Source: Burkholderiales bacterium
GTDB taxonomy: Bacteria > Pseudomonadota > Gammaproteobacteria > Burkholderiales > Burkholderiaceae_C
Length of the DNA: 64,000 nucleotides
Assembly (NCBI GenBank): GCA_016191525.1
Contig: JACPOK010000033.1
Coordinates: forward strand, 744,001-808,000
Direction: 5' to 3'
The notes under the pieces are model-generated. The model was not told the origin of the DNA. It ran no database searches and saw nothing but the letters and a program-made list of their open reading frames with translations. This document shows positions 25,747-36,200 of the stretch, piece by piece. Every line of letters begins with the position of its first letter. The stretch's first letter is position 1. A program made the position numbers and the translations under genes.

Positions 25747-26798
25747 CTCAACCCGCACCGGGCATCGAATTCCGCAACGTGACCAAGCGCTATGGCGCTG
25801 GTGCGGACTCCCCGCTGGCCGTCAAGGGCATCAGCTTCACCGTGCCCACGGGCAGCCTCACCACCATCCTCGGGCCTTCGGGCTGCGGCAAGACCACCAC
25901 CCTGCGCATGATCGCCGGGCTGGAGTCGCCCAGCTCGGGCGAGGTGTTCATCGCGGGGGTGAACGTCACCGCGCTGGGGCCGGCGGAGCGCAACGTGAGC
26001 ATGATGTTCCAGAGCTATGCGCTGTTCCCGCACATGAACGTGCTGGAGAACGTGATGTACGGGCTGAAGATGTCCGGCCTGGCCCACGACGTGGCGCGCA
26101 GGCGCGCGGTGGAAGCGCTGGGCAACGTGGGCCTGGTCGGGCTGGACATTCGCCTGCCGGGCGAGCTCTCCGGCGGCCAGCAGCAGCGCGTGGCGCTGGC
26201 GCGTGCGCTGGTGCTCGAGCCCGCGGTGCTGCTCTTCGACGAGCCGCTGTCCAACCTGGACGCAAGGCTGCGGCGCGAGATGCGCGACGAAATCCGTTCG
26301 CTCCAGCAACGCCTGGGCCTGACGGTGGCCTACGTGACGCACGACCAGAACGAGGCGCTGGCGGTGAGCGACCAGATCATCGTGATGGACCACGGCATCA
26401 TTGCCCAGGCCGGCAGCCCGCAGCAGCTGTACGAGCGACCTGACAGCGAGTTTGTCGCAGGTTTCATGGGCGAGGCGATGCTGTTTCCCGCGCGCATTGG
26501 CGCGGCGCGCCAGGTGCAGCTGGGCCCGCTGCGGCTGGCTTCGGCGCAGGATTACCCCGAGGGGCCGGTCAAGGTGGCGGTGCGGCCCGAAGCCTGGGTT
26601 GTGGGGCCGCCCGGCGCGGGCCTGAACGGGCGGTTGGCCAAATCGGCGTACCTGGGCAGCACCTACGAATACACCTTCCAGACCGAGCTGGGGCCGATCT
26701 TCGTGGTGTCGTCAAACCTGGACCGCGCGTTGCCGCTGCAGTCCGATGTGGGCCTGAGCCTGGCTGATCACGGGGTGTGCGTTGTCTGCCCGGACTGA
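25743..26798 (+). CDS. ABC transporter ATP-binding protein (iron / spermidine-putrescine type)
   Basis: 351 residues: Walker A GPSGCGKTTTLRM, Q-loop MMFQSYALFPH, signature GELSGGQQQRVALA, Walker B LLFDEPLSNLD, switch histidine YVTHDQNEAL, then a TOBE-like C-terminal domain from about 240. ATG 25743 overlaps the permease stop by four bases. It energises the importer encoded by the two preceding genes. It is a paralogue of the ATPase at 13286-14323. The next gene, a cupin, begins inside its last codons. Confidence 0.93.
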   Translation: MTQPAPGIEFRNVTKRYGAGADSPLAVKGISFTVPTGSLTTILGPSGCGKTTTLRMIAGLESPSSGEVFIAGVNVTALGPAERNVSMMFQSYALFPHMNVLENVMYGLKMSGLAHDVARRRAVEALGNVGLVGLDIRLPGELSGGQQQRVALARALVLEPAVLLFDEPLSNLDARLRREMRDEIRSLQQRLGLTVAYVTHDQNEALAVSDQIIVMDHGIIAQAGSPQQLYERPDSEFVAGFMGEAMLFPARIGAARQVQLGPLRLASAQDYPEGPVKVAVRPEAWVVGPPGAGLNGRLAKSAYLGSTYEYTFQTELGPIFVVSSNLDRALPLQSDVGLSLADHGVCVVCPD

Positions 26799-27132
26799 GC
26801 GCAGGCCGTGGGGGGCCTACACCACCATCGATGAGGCTGGCCAGTACAAGGTCAAGCGGATCAACGTGGCACCGGGCGAATCGCTCTCGCTGCAATACCA
26901 CCGCAGCCGCAGCGAGCACTGGGTCGTGGTGCACGGCAGCGCGCTGGTACAGGTGGGCGACAGCAGCACGGCGGTGGAAAGCGGGGGCTACTGCTACATC
27001 CCGCTGGGCGAGCAGCACCGGCTGGCCAATACGGGCGACACCGAGCTGGTGCTGATCGAAGTGCAGTGCGGCAGCTACCTGGGCGAGGACGACATCGTGC
27101 GGCTGGAAGACAGGTACGGCCGCGCGCCGTAG
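26782..27132 (+). CDS. single-domain cupin, mannose-6-phosphate isomerase type II-like
   Basis: 116 residues. The protein matches the C-terminal cupin of bifunctional mannose-1-phosphate guanylyltransferase / phosphomannose isomerase: RPWGAYTTIDEAGQYKVKRI, PGESLSLQYHRSRSEHWVVV, SGGYCYIPLGEQHRL. The metal ligands Gln-His...Glu-His and the later His are present. There is no ATG; the best start is TTG 26782, which overlaps the last 17 bp of the ABC ATPase gene in another frame. It may bind or isomerise a sugar phosphate. Its tie to the transporter is only positional. Confidence 0.8.
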   Translation: MSARTERRPWGAYTTIDEAGQYKVKRINVAPGESLSLQYHRSRSEHWVVVHGSALVQVGDSSTAVESGGYCYIPLGEQHRLANTGDTELVLIEVQCGSYLGEDDIVRLEDRYGRAP

Positions 27133-27137
27133 CGGGC

Positions 27138-27204
27138 GCTACCTATTTGATAGCTGCCTAAGCACAGCTGGCGCGCCCTGCAGGCCTTTTTCCCTCTTAA
27201 AAGC
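27138..27204. repeat. intergenic repeat element (copy 1), GCTAC...TTTGATAGCT type
   Basis: The sequence GCTACCTATTTGATAGCT followed by GC-rich arms (AGCACAGCTGGCGCGCCCTG) and a run of T fills almost the whole gap between the convergent cupin and dnaE genes. A second, related copy is at 51513-51560, with about 35 of 48 aligned bases identical. In Comamonadaceae I recall short dispersed elements of this kind near gene ends. It may act as a transcription terminator between the two convergent genes. Confidence 0.6.
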
Positions 27205-27208
27205 AGCC

Positions 27209-30200
27209 TCAAGAGGCGTCGTAGACGATCTCGGCCGCGCCGCGGTCGGCCTGCGCCATCCAGCTGGCCAGGGCCGCATCGCTGGGGAAGAACTTGGCTT
27301 CTTCACCCAGCTGCACTTCGGCCACAGCCGCGTCGCGCCGCAGCGCCAGCCGCACGTTGAGGCCGCGCACCAGCTCGCCCTGCTCGCTCACCTCGCGGCG
27401 CGGCGGGAAGTCGCGCACCAGCCGCTGGATGTCGGGCGCGCGGCCGTTGACAGCCACCTTCAGGTACTTGCCGAAACGGCAGCGCGCGGTCGCCAGGTCC
27501 CACACCTGGTTCACGCTCAGGCGGAAGCCCCCCGAGAAGCGGTCGGGCTGCAGCTTGGCCATCACGATGACCAGCTCGTCGTCTTTCAGCAGGTGGCGGT
27601 GCGCGTTGATCACGCCTTCGTCGGCAGTGGCCTCGATGGTGCCGCTCTTGTCGTCCAGCTTGAACAGGGCCAGCTTGCCGCGCTGGCCGTTGATGACCCG
27701 GAAGTCGCTGATGATGCCGGCCAGCAGCTGCGGCTCGCGCGTGTCGATCAGCTCCTCGATCTGGCGGCGGGCAAAGCGGCGCACCTCCAGCGCCACTTCG
27801 TCGAACAGATGGCCCGAGAGGTAGAAGCCGACGGCCGTCTTTTCGTAGGTGAGGCGTTCCTTCACTCCCCAGGGCGTGGCTTCGACCAGGTCGGGTTCCT
27901 GCGTGCTGGCGGCGTGCGAGTCGCCCATGTCGAACAGGCCGGTCTGGTTGGCGTTGGCCTCCGTGGCATTGGCGAAGTCGAAAGCGCGGTCCACCGAGGC
28001 GGACAGCGATGCGCGGTTCAGCTGCAGTGAATCGAAGGCGCCGGCCTTGATCAGCGCATCCACCGTGCGCTTGTTGATGCGGCTGCGGTCTACCCGCACG
28101 CAGAAGTCGTACAGGCTGGTGAAGGCGCCGCCCTCTTCCCGGGCGCGCACGATGGCCTCGATCGCCTGTTGGCCCGTGCCCTTCACGGCGCCCAGGCCAT
28201 AGCGGATCACCTTGTCGGAAATCGGCTCGAAGCGGTGGACGCCGCGGTTCACGTCCGGCGCTTCGAAGGTGATGCCGAAGTTCTTGACTGCGTCCTCGAA
28301 CAGCACCTTCAGCTTGTCGGTGTCGTCCATTTCCACCGTCATGTTGGCGCAGTAGAACTCGGCCGTGTAATGCACCTTCAGCCAGCCGGTGTGGTAGGCC
28401 AGCAGCGAATAGGCGGCGGCGTGCGACTTGTTGAAGCCGTAGCCCGCGAATTTTTCCATCAGGTCGAAGATCTCGTCGGCCTTCGGTTCGCTGATGCTGT
28501 TCTTCGCGGCGCCGTCCCGGAAGATCTGCCGGTGCTCGGCCATCTCCTCGGCCTTCTTCTTGCCCATGGCCCGGCGCAGCAGGTCGGCGCCGCCCAGCGA
28601 GTAGCCGCCCAGGATCTGCGCGGTCTGCATGACCTGCTCCTGATAGACCATGATGCCGTAGGTCTCGCTCAGCATTTCGGCCACCAGCGGGTGCGGGTAC
28701 TCCACCGGCTCGCGCCCGTTCTTGCGCGCGACGAAGGTGGGGATCAGGTCCATCGGGCCCGGGCGGTACAGCGCGTTCAGCGCGATCAGGTCTTCCAGCC
28801 GCGAGGGCCGGGCGTCGCGCAGCATGCCCTGCATGCCGCGGCTTTCAAACTGGAACACCGCCTCGGTCTTGCCGTCGGCGAACAGCTTGTAGGTGTGCGC
28901 GTCGTCCAGCGCGATGTTCTCGAAGGCGAAGTGCTCCTGGCCCTTGTGGCGGGCCACGATGAAATCCTTGGCGATCTCCAGGATGGTGAGCGTGGCCAGC
29001 CCCAGAAAGTCGAACTTGACCAGGCCCGCGGCCTCCACGTCGTCCTTGTCGTACTGGCTGACGGCGCTGTCGCTGCCCGGCTGCTGGTACAGCGGTGTGA
29101 AGTCGGTCAGCTTGCCGGGGGCGATCAGCACGCCGCCGGCGTGCATGCCCACGTTGCGCGTCATGCCCTCGAGTTTTTGCGCCAGGGCCAGCAGGGTCTT
29201 GACGTCTTCTTCCTTTTCCAGCCGCTCGGCCAGGATGGGCTCGGCCTTGATGGCGCCATCAATGGTGATGTGGGTCCCCGGCTTGTTGGGGATGAGCTTG
29301 CTGATGCCGTCGCAGAAGGTGTAGCTCATGTCCAGCACGCGGCCCACGTCGCGGATGGCGGCGCGAGCCGCCATGGTGCCGAACGTGGCGATCTGGCTCA
29401 CCGCGTTCTTGCCGTACTTGTCCTTGACATAGTCGATGACGCGGTCGCGGTTGCCCTGGCAGAAGTCGATGTCGAAGTCGGGCATCGAGACGCGCTCGGG
29501 ATTCAGGAAGCGCTCGAACAGCAGGTTGTACTGCAGCGGGTCCAGGTCGGTGATCTTCAGCGAGTACGCGACCAGTGAACCGGCGCCCGAGCCCCGGCCC
29601 GGCCCCACCGGGCAGCCGTTCTTCTTGGCCCAGTTGATGAAGTCGCCCACGATCAGGAAGTAGCCCGGGAAGCCCATCTTCAGGATGGTGTTGATCTCGA
29701 ATTCCAGCCGCTCAACGTAGCGTGGCATTTCCTGGCCGCGCACCGCCACATCGGGATACAGGTGCGCCATGCGCTCCTTCAGGCCGTCGTGCGAGGCCAC
29801 GCGGAAATACTCCGCGATGGGCATGCCGTCGGGCGTGGGGAAATCCGGCAGGCGCGGCTTGCCCAGCTCCAGCACCAGGTTGCAGCGCCGGGCGATCTCC
29901 GCCGTGTTGGCGATGGCCGAAGGCAGGTCGGCGAACAGCTGCTCCATCTGCGCGGCCGACTTGAAGTACTGCTGGTGCGTGAAGCGCCGCACGCGGCGCG
30001 GGTTGCCCAGGATCTCGCCCTCGGAGATGCACACGCGCGCCTCGTGCGCCTCGTAGTCATCTTCCAGCGTGAACTGCACCGGGTGGGTGGCCACCACGGG
30101 CAGCTTCATGCGCGCAGCCAGCTGCACCGCCGCCGTGACGTGCGCTTCGTCGTCGCTGCGGTTGGCGCGCTGCAGCTCGACGTAGAAACGGTGCGGGAAG

Positions 30201-30673
30201 ATGGTGGCCAGCTGCAGCGCCGCCTCGGCCGCGCGCTCGGTGTCGCCCTGCACCAGCGCCTGGCCCACCGGGCCCGCCTGCGCGCCGGAAAGCGCGATCA
30301 GCCCTTCGCCCAGCTCGCGCAGCCATTCCAGCTTGCACACGCCCTGGGCCTTGACCACGTTGCGGGTCCAGGCGCGGGCCAGCAGCTCGCACAGGTTCAG
30401 GTAGCCCTGCCGGTTCTGCACCAGCACCACCATGCGTGCCAGCAGGTTCGCGTCCTTCGACAGGCCCTGCACGAAGATTTCCGCGCCCATGATGGGCTTG
30501 ACGCCGTTGCTGCGCGCTTCCTTGTAGAACTTGATGCCGCCGAACAGGTTGTTCAGGTCGGTGATGGCCAGCGCGGGCTGGCCGTCCGCCGCCGCCGCCT
30601 TGACGATTTCATCGACCCGGTTGGTGCCATCGACGACGGAAAACTCGGTGTGAAGGCGCAGGTGGACAAACAT
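27209..30673 (-). CDS. dnaE: DNA polymerase III subunit alpha
   Basis: 1154 residues, the usual length for this replicative polymerase subunit. The N-terminal PHP domain starts HLRLHTEFSVVDG and ITDLNNLFGGIKFY. The palm carries the catalytic aspartates in MPDFDIDFCQ (about residue 396-404). GRGSGAGSLVAYSL precedes it, and the fingers include RRAMGKKKAEEM and FNKSHAAAYSLLAYHTG. The C-terminal part holds helix-hairpin-helix and OB-fold regions (GIISDFRVINGQRGKLALF). The enzyme makes the bulk of chromosomal DNA in the holoenzyme with DnaN, DnaQ and the clamp loader. ATG 30673 opens the conserved PHP sequence. The gene is transcribed towards the cupin gene, with the repeat element between them. 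Confidence 0.98.
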   Translation of the reverse strand: MFVHLRLHTEFSVVDGTNRVDEIVKAAAADGQPALAITDLNNLFGGIKFYKEARSNGVKPIMGAEIFVQGLSKDANLLARMVVLVQNRQGYLNLCELLARAWTRNVVKAQGVCKLEWLRELGEGLIALSGAQAGPVGQALVQGDTERAAEAALQLATIFPHRFYVELQRANRSDDEAHVTAAVQLAARMKLPVVATHPVQFTLEDDYEAHEARVCISEGEILGNPRRVRRFTHQQYFKSAAQMEQLFADLPSAIANTAEIARRCNLVLELGKPRLPDFPTPDGMPIAEYFRVASHDGLKERMAHLYPDVAVRGQEMPRYVERLEFEINTILKMGFPGYFLIVGDFINWAKKNGCPVGPGRGSGAGSLVAYSLKITDLDPLQYNLLFERFLNPERVSMPDFDIDFCQGNRDRVIDYVKDKYGKNAVSQIATFGTMAARAAIRDVGRVLDMSYTFCDGISKLIPNKPGTHITIDGAIKAEPILAERLEKEEDVKTLLALAQKLEGMTRNVGMHAGGVLIAPGKLTDFTPLYQQPGSDSAVSQYDKDDVEAAGLVKFDFLGLATLTILEIAKDFIVARHKGQEHFAFENIALDDAHTYKLFADGKTEAVFQFESRGMQGMLRDARPSRLEDLIALNALYRPGPMDLIPTFVARKNGREPVEYPHPLVAEMLSETYGIMVYQEQVMQTAQILGGYSLGGADLLRRAMGKKKAEEMAEHRQIFRDGAAKNSISEPKADEIFDLMEKFAGYGFNKSHAAAYSLLAYHTGWLKVHYTAEFYCANMTVEMDDTDKLKVLFEDAVKNFGITFEAPDVNRGVHRFEPISDKVIRYGLGAVKGTGQQAIEAIVRAREEGGAFTSLYDFCVRVDRSRINKRTVDALIKAGAFDSLQLNRASLSASVDRAFDFANATEANANQTGLFDMGDSHAASTQEPDLVEATPWGVKERLTYEKTAVGFYLSGHLFDEVALEVRRFARRQIEELIDTREPQLLAGIISDFRVINGQRGKLALFKLDDKSGTIEATADEGVINAHRHLLKDDELVIVMAKLQPDRFSGGFRLSVNQVWDLATARCRFGKYLKVAVNGRAPDIQRLVRDFPPRREVSEQGELVRGLNVRLALRRDAAVAEVQLGEEAKFFPSDAALASWMAQADRGAAEIVYDAS

Positions 30674-30707
30674 GCGGCCATTTTACGGCGCGGCCCGCCG
30701 GCACCTC

Positions 30708-32396
30708 CTACACCAGGGTGATGCGCTTGCCCGGCTCCAGCGCGCGCACCGCTTCTTCCATCTGGCGCAACACGTCCACCATGGGCACGGCGGCGGCGAT
30801 CTTGTGGGCGCAGGCGATGCGCAGGTCGAAGTCGCTTACCGGCCCCAGCGGCTCCGACAGGCGCGCGCAGTAGCTCAGCACCTGAGTGGCGGCGTCGACC
30901 AGTTCCGTCGCGTTTTTCTCCTGTTGGCTGATGGCGGCGAAGCGCGTCTTGGACAGGCGACCCAGCGCCCATTCGTGGCCCAGCTTGACCTGCAGCGCGG
31001 CGGCGAAGCGCACCAGCGCCCGCTCGGTCAGCACGAAACCATGGTCGGCGCCGCTGCGCTCCAGGCCAGGCAGCACGAACATCAGCATGGACGCCGCGCC
31101 CTGCCCCGCGCCTTCGCGCAGCGCCGCCTCGGCGTAGCGCAACTGGAAGCCCGGGTACGACAGCAGGGCCGTGAGCGGGTCGCGGTTGGCACTGACGGCG
31201 GCGCGGCCCAATACGTCGCGGCCGTAGCGCTCGCGCGCGAACAGCGCCTGGCGCACCAGCAGCATGCTGGAAAAAAGCAGGGAGCCGACGATGGCGGCGC
31301 GCACGTCCAGCCCACCCACATAGTCGAAGGGGGTATAGACGAGGAGCACGCTGGTGCCGAAGCAGGCAACCGCAGCGGCAATCCAGCGCACGTAACGGCC
31401 GCCCCGCAATGCGCTGGCGATGCACAGCGCCATGCACGCGGCCAGCGACAGCGCGGCCCAGGCGAGCGCGCCCGGCGGACGCCATGAGCCTGGAAGCCAG
31501 AGGACCTGGGCCACCGCATAGGCCAACCCCGCCGCGGGCGCCGCCACCTTGAGAATGCGCTCGCCGCGGCTGAGGAAGCGCTGGTCAAGCGAGTCTGCCG
31601 TCAGGGCCACGATGAGCGACGCGAGCATCACGCCCGAAAAGTGCTTGCATGCGTCGTTGAACGAGGGGGATTCGGGCGTGATCCAGACGGCCATGTAGCC
31701 GTTCAGGCAGACCACCGTCAGCATGACCCAGGCGGCCACGCCCGCCAGAAGCCAGTGGGCGCGCTTGCGGAACATGGCCGCGCCAATGACTGTGACCAGC
31801 ACCACCATCAGGCCCAGCCCCATGATCACGCCGGACAGGTTGGCCTGGCGTACGCGGTTTTCGCGAAACTCCCGGTCATGCATGATCCACACGGGCACGC
31901 GCGCGATGGCGTCGTTGGCAACCATCACCATCAACTCCACCGGCCGCTCGTCCACCGGGAATGCGAACGCCGGCGACTGGCCGGCGAAGGGCCAGCGCGA
32001 CAGCGCAAGCGTGTCCCCCGCGATACCGCTTTTCCAGTTGCCTCCCTGCTCGCGGACCCACACCTGGACCTCATCAACGGAAGCCGCCGGCACCTGCACC
32101 ACGTACACATCGCGCTCGCGGCTTCCCAGCAGCGTGACGCGGCCGATGATCCGCTCGCCCGGCGAGGTGGTCCAGCGTTCGGCCGCCGGCACGGGCTGCG
32201 CGGCCTCGCTGCGCCACAACTCGTCCGGGTCAACGGCCTGGGTCGCCGGCACGCGATGGGTGGAGACGTACTGGGTAAGGTTCAGCTTGTTGTACGCCTG
32301 TGCGAGGTGCAATTCCGGCGGAACGGCCCACGCGCTGGCGGCCGCGGCCGCCAGCCATGCGGCGGCCAGCACGCGCCGCACGGCGATAATGGCCAC
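30708..32396 (-). CDS. 7TM-DISM-type membrane receptor with degenerate GGDEF domain
   Basis: About 562 residues. A signal peptide (VLAAAWLAAAAASAWA) leads to a periplasmic 7TMR-DISM-like beta domain to about residue 190 (RDVYVVQVPAASVDEVQVWV, FAFPVDERPVELMVMV). Seven or so membrane helices follow at about 190-390, then a cytoplasmic domain that begins like GGDEF (ANRDPLTALLSYPGF) but has LSKTRFAAISQ where RxGGDEF should be. Cyclase activity is therefore unlikely and the protein is probably a c-di-GMP-free receptor or a binding partner. I chose GTG 32396 for its short signal peptide. An ATG at 32444 would add 16 residues and abut the divergent trhO start. The gene ends 35 bp before dnaE's start region on the same strand. 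Confidence 0.75.
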   Translation of the reverse strand: MAIIAVRRVLAAAWLAAAAASAWAVPPELHLAQAYNKLNLTQYVSTHRVPATQAVDPDELWRSEAAQPVPAAERWTTSPGERIIGRVTLLGSRERDVYVVQVPAASVDEVQVWVREQGGNWKSGIAGDTLALSRWPFAGQSPAFAFPVDERPVELMVMVANDAIARVPVWIMHDREFRENRVRQANLSGVIMGLGLMVVLVTVIGAAMFRKRAHWLLAGVAAWVMLTVVCLNGYMAVWITPESPSFNDACKHFSGVMLASLIVALTADSLDQRFLSRGERILKVAAPAAGLAYAVAQVLWLPGSWRPPGALAWAALSLAACMALCIASALRGGRYVRWIAAAVACFGTSVLLVYTPFDYVGGLDVRAAIVGSLLFSSMLLVRQALFARERYGRDVLGRAAVSANRDPLTALLSYPGFQLRYAEAALREGAGQGAASMLMFVLPGLERSGADHGFVLTERALVRFAAALQVKLGHEWALGRLSKTRFAAISQQEKNATELVDAATQVLSYCARLSEPLGPVSDFDLRIACAHKIAAAVPMVDVLRQMEEAVRALEPGKRITLV

Positions 32397-32442
32397 GCAA
32401 CCGCGCCTGTTTGTACCTGTGAGTGAAACGTAACCACGCGCC

Positions 32443-33219
32443 ATGAGCGGTTCCAACCCCTTGCCAGACATCCTGAACATCGCTGCCTACCGCTTCGTCA
32501 GCATTGACGACCCCGCCGGTTTGCGAACGCGACTCGCCGATTCTGCACGCATGAACGGGCTTCGCGGCACGATATTGCTGGCCCATGAGGGTATCAACCT
32601 GTTCCTGGCGGGCACGCCGGCGGGTGGGCGCGCCTTCCTGGCTTCGCTGCGCTCCGATGCCCGGTTTGAGGGCATCGAGGCCAAGGAAAGCTGGTCGGAC
32701 CAGCCGCCGTTTCGCAGGCTGCTGGTCAAGATCAAGCGCGAAATCGTCCGCATGAACCACCCGGCGATCCAGCCTGCGCGTGGCCGCGCCCCGGCCGTGG
32801 ATGCGCAAACCGCTCGACGCTGGCTGGAGCAGGGCCACGACGACGAGGGCCGGCCGGTGGTGGCGCTGGATACGCGCAACGCCTTCGAGGTGGACCACGG
32901 GACCTTCGACGGCGCCATCGACTGGCGGCTTTCAAAGTTCAGCGACTTTCCGGCTGCGCTGGCAACGCACAGAAGTGAGCTGGAAGGCAGGACGGTGGTG
33001 AGTTTTTGTACCGGCGGCATCCGCTGCGAGAAGGCGGCCATTTACATGCGCGAGGCGGGGCTGGAAAACGTCTGGCAGCTTGACGGCGGCATCCTGAAGT
33101 ATTTCGAGGAGACCGGTGGCGCGGGGTTCCGCGGCAACTGCTTCGTGTTCGACGAGCGGGAAGCGCTTGACGCCGGGCTGTCGCCCGCGCGCGCCGGCGG
33201 ACCCGGCGCCAGCGGATAG
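32443..33219 (+). CDS. trhO: tRNA uridine(34) hydroxylase, rhodanese-domain protein
   Basis: 258 residues. The N-terminal ferredoxin-like part begins [19 protein letters not shown] and contains [14 protein letters not shown]. The rhodanese domain at about 125-225 carries the active-site cysteine in [13 protein letters not shown], the hallmark of TrhO (YceA). TrhO makes 5-hydroxyuridine at tRNA position 34 using prephenate-dependent or O2-dependent chemistry. The E. coli protein is about 350 residues; this shorter form lacks most of the C-terminal extension, as seen in many betaproteobacteria. The start ATG 32443 is almost head-to-head with the divergent receptor gene. Confidence 0.87.
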   Translation: MSGSNPLPDILNIAAYRFVSIDDPAGLRTRLADSARMNGLRGTILLAHEGINLFLAGTPAGGRAFLASLRSDARFEGIEAKESWSDQPPFRRLLVKIKREIVRMNHPAIQPARGRAPAVDAQTARRWLEQGHDDEGRPVVALDTRNAFEVDHGTFDGAIDWRLSKFSDFPAALATHRSELEGRTVVSFCTGGIRCEKAAIYMREAGLENVWQLDGGILKYFEETGGAGFRGNCFVFDEREALDAGLSPARAGGPGASG

Positions 33220-33228
33220 GATCGCCGC

Positions 33229-36200
33229 ATGGCGTCCACCCACCGGCTCAGGATCGCGTGCCTTTATTCGATCTTTTTCGTCTCCGGCTTCTGCGGGCTG
33301 ATTTATGAGTCGATCTGGTCGCACTACCTGAAGCTGATGCTGGGCCACGCGGCCTACGCCCAGACGGTGGTGCTGGTGGTCTTCGTGGGCGGGCTGGCGA
33401 TCGGGGCCTGGCTGACGGGCAAATGGTCGGAACGCATCCGCCGGCCGCTGCTGGCCTATGCCGCGGCGGAGGCCGCGGTCGCCGCGGCCTCGTTTGCCTT
33501 TCACGGCATCTTCCTCGAAGTCTCCGACTGGGCCGCCGCGGATTTCCTGCCCTCCTATTGCGCCGCGCAAGGTCCTTGCCACGCGCTGTGGCTGCTTGCC
33601 GCGGCCTTGATCCTCCCCGGTTCCATCCTGCTGGGGACCACGTTCCCCCTCATGAGCGCCGGTGTGCTGCGGCTGGGCGTGAATCCGGGGCGCGGCCTGG
33701 GCCTGCTGTACTTCCTGAACAGTGCCGGCGCGTCGCTGGGCGTGCTGTGCTCGGGGTTCGTGCTGATCCCCACGCTCGGCCTGCCCGGCACGCTGCTGGT
33801 GGCGGCCGGCGCCAACGCGGCGGTGGCGCTGGCAGCCTATGCCGCGGGCCAGGGCGCCGGGTCGCGCCCAGTGGCACCCGCCGCATCGGCGCCGCAAGCG
33901 GCCGCCGGTTCGCCCCTGCTGCGGCCATTGCTGGCGGTTGCCCTGTTCACCGGCTTTTCATCCTTCATCTACGAAGTGGTCTGGGTGCGCATGCTGACGC
34001 TGGTGCTGGGGGCGGCCACCCATTCGTTCGAGCTGATGCTGGCGCCCTTCATCATGGGCCTGGCGCTGGGCGCCTGGTGGATCCGTGACCGCATCGACAC
34101 CAGCGCGCGGCCCGAGCGGCTGCTGGCGAAAGTACAGGTGGTCATGGGGCTGCTGGCCGTCATCACGCTGCCGCTGTACCTGGAGAGCTTCCAGGCCATG
34201 TCGTTCTCCCTGCGCGCGCTGGCCCGCGGCGACGAGGCCTACATCCTGTTCAACGTCGCCAGCGGCCTGCTGGCTGCTGGCGTGATGATGCCCGCCGCGT
34301 TCTGCGCCGGGATGACCCTGCCCCTGATCACCGCGCGCCTGCTGCAGGCCGGGCTGGGCGAGCGCCAGGTGGGCCGCGTCTACGGCATCAACACGCTGGG
34401 CGCCATCTGCGGGGTGCTGGTGACCGTGCACCTGCTGATTCCCGGCGTGGGACTGAAGTGGTCGCTTTGCCTGGCTGCGCTGGTGGACGTGGCGCTGGGA
34501 GCGTTCCTCTTCTACAGGTTCCGGCAGCGGCGGGAGCCGCCAGGCCGCTGGTACTGGCCACCGGCGGGCGTTTGGGCAGGGCTGGCGGCTTGTGCGGTGC
34601 TGGCGGTGCCGGCCTTCACGGCGATGGACCAGCGCCTGCTTTCTTCGGGCGTCTTCCGCACCGCGCGCGCCGAGATTCCAGCGGCCAACGACGTCGTCTT
34701 CCACCGGGACGGAAAAACCGCCACCATCACCGTGCTGGAAAAAAAGCAGACGGGCGAGCGCGTGCTGCTGACCAACGGCAAGCCCGACGGGGCGACCCAT
34801 CCCGCCCGCAGCAGCGTGACGCCCGACGACCACACCGTCGTGCTGCTGGGCGCGCTCGGCCCGCTGCATCACCCGCAAGCCCGGCGCGCGGCGGTGATCG
34901 GGCTTGGCACCGGCGTCACAAGCTCGGTGCTGCTCGAATCTGCCGCGCTGGAACATGTGGACACCATCGAGATCGAGCCTGCGATCGTCGAAGCGGCGCA
35001 ATGGTTCAGGCCCGCCAGCGCGAAGGTGTTCGACGATCCGCGCAGCCACCTGGTGATTGACGACGCGCGGGCGCATTTCGCCAGGACGCGGGCCCGCTAC
35101 GACATCATTGTTTCGGAACCCTCGAACCCGTGGGTGAGCGGTGTGTCCGGCCTGTTCACGCAGGAGTTCTACGGGCACGTGGCCAGGCACCTCGCACCCG
35201 ATGGGCATTTCGTGCAGTGGCTGCAGGTGTACGAGGCCAGCCCGGAGATGGTGAGTTCCGTCATCCGCGCGTTTTCCTCGGTGTTCCCCAAGTTCCGCGC
35301 CTACATGACCAATGACCTCGATGTCGTGCTGGTGGCGCGCAATGACTTGCGGCCGGCCACCGTCGCCGACGGCGTGCTGGAAGGCATGCCGGGGATGCGG
35401 GCGACGCTGCAGCACATCGGAATCACCAGCACCTCGCTGCTGGCCGCCCACGATGCGGGGCGCGGCAGTGCCATCCAGCTGCTGGCGGACTCCTATGGGG
35501 CACCGCCCAACTCCGACTTCACCCCCTTCGTGGACCGGCTCGCGGCGCGGGACCGCTTCCAGCGCCGCACCGCCTCCGACCTGTTCCAGCTGCGCCTGGC
35601 GCCGGTGCCGGTGCTGGAGCTGGCCGGCAACGCGCCCGCCCACCTGGACACGATCCACACAGCCTCGCCCTACATGGCGCGCAAGGTCAAGGACATCGCG
35701 AGCGCCTGGCAGGGCCGCCGATACCTGCAGGGCGAAAACCTCTCACCGGCGGAAATGGGTTATTGGGGCACGCTCTCGCGCGACTACGGGCTGGTGCGCG
35801 AGTGGATCGCGGGCTGCCGCTTTCCACGCCAGGATGATGCCAACTGGACCGCGCTGCTGCGGGTGGCCTCGGAGCTGAATCCGGGCCTCAGCCCCGCGAG
35901 CGCCGGCGCCTTCTGGAAAGGGATCGGCGCCCGCTGCGGCAAGCAGTTGTCACCCGGCACCACGGCCTGGCTTGACCTGTTCGCGGCCGTGGGGGCACGC
36001 CGTCCGGCAGCCATCAGGAAATCCGCGGACGCCCTGCTTGCCGGGCAACAGGTGCTGTCCCCCGAGGAGGGCGACTACCTGCTGCTGGCCGGCGCGTCCG
36101 CCCGGCTCGCGCAGGGCCACAACCGCGAGGCGCGCGACTTCCTTGAACACCATGACAAAACCGGCTCGGCCTCGCACAATGCCCTGCCCTGGTTTCGCCA

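Noticed and set aside
23473-25758. A 761-codon minus-strand open frame opposite the second permease
   Set aside because: The product is a Gln/His/Arg/Gly-rich shadow with no domain, while the plus strand encodes an unmistakable ABC permease.
28169-29578. A 469-codon plus-strand open frame opposite dnaE
   Set aside because: It is a shadow of the highly conserved dnaE reading frame.
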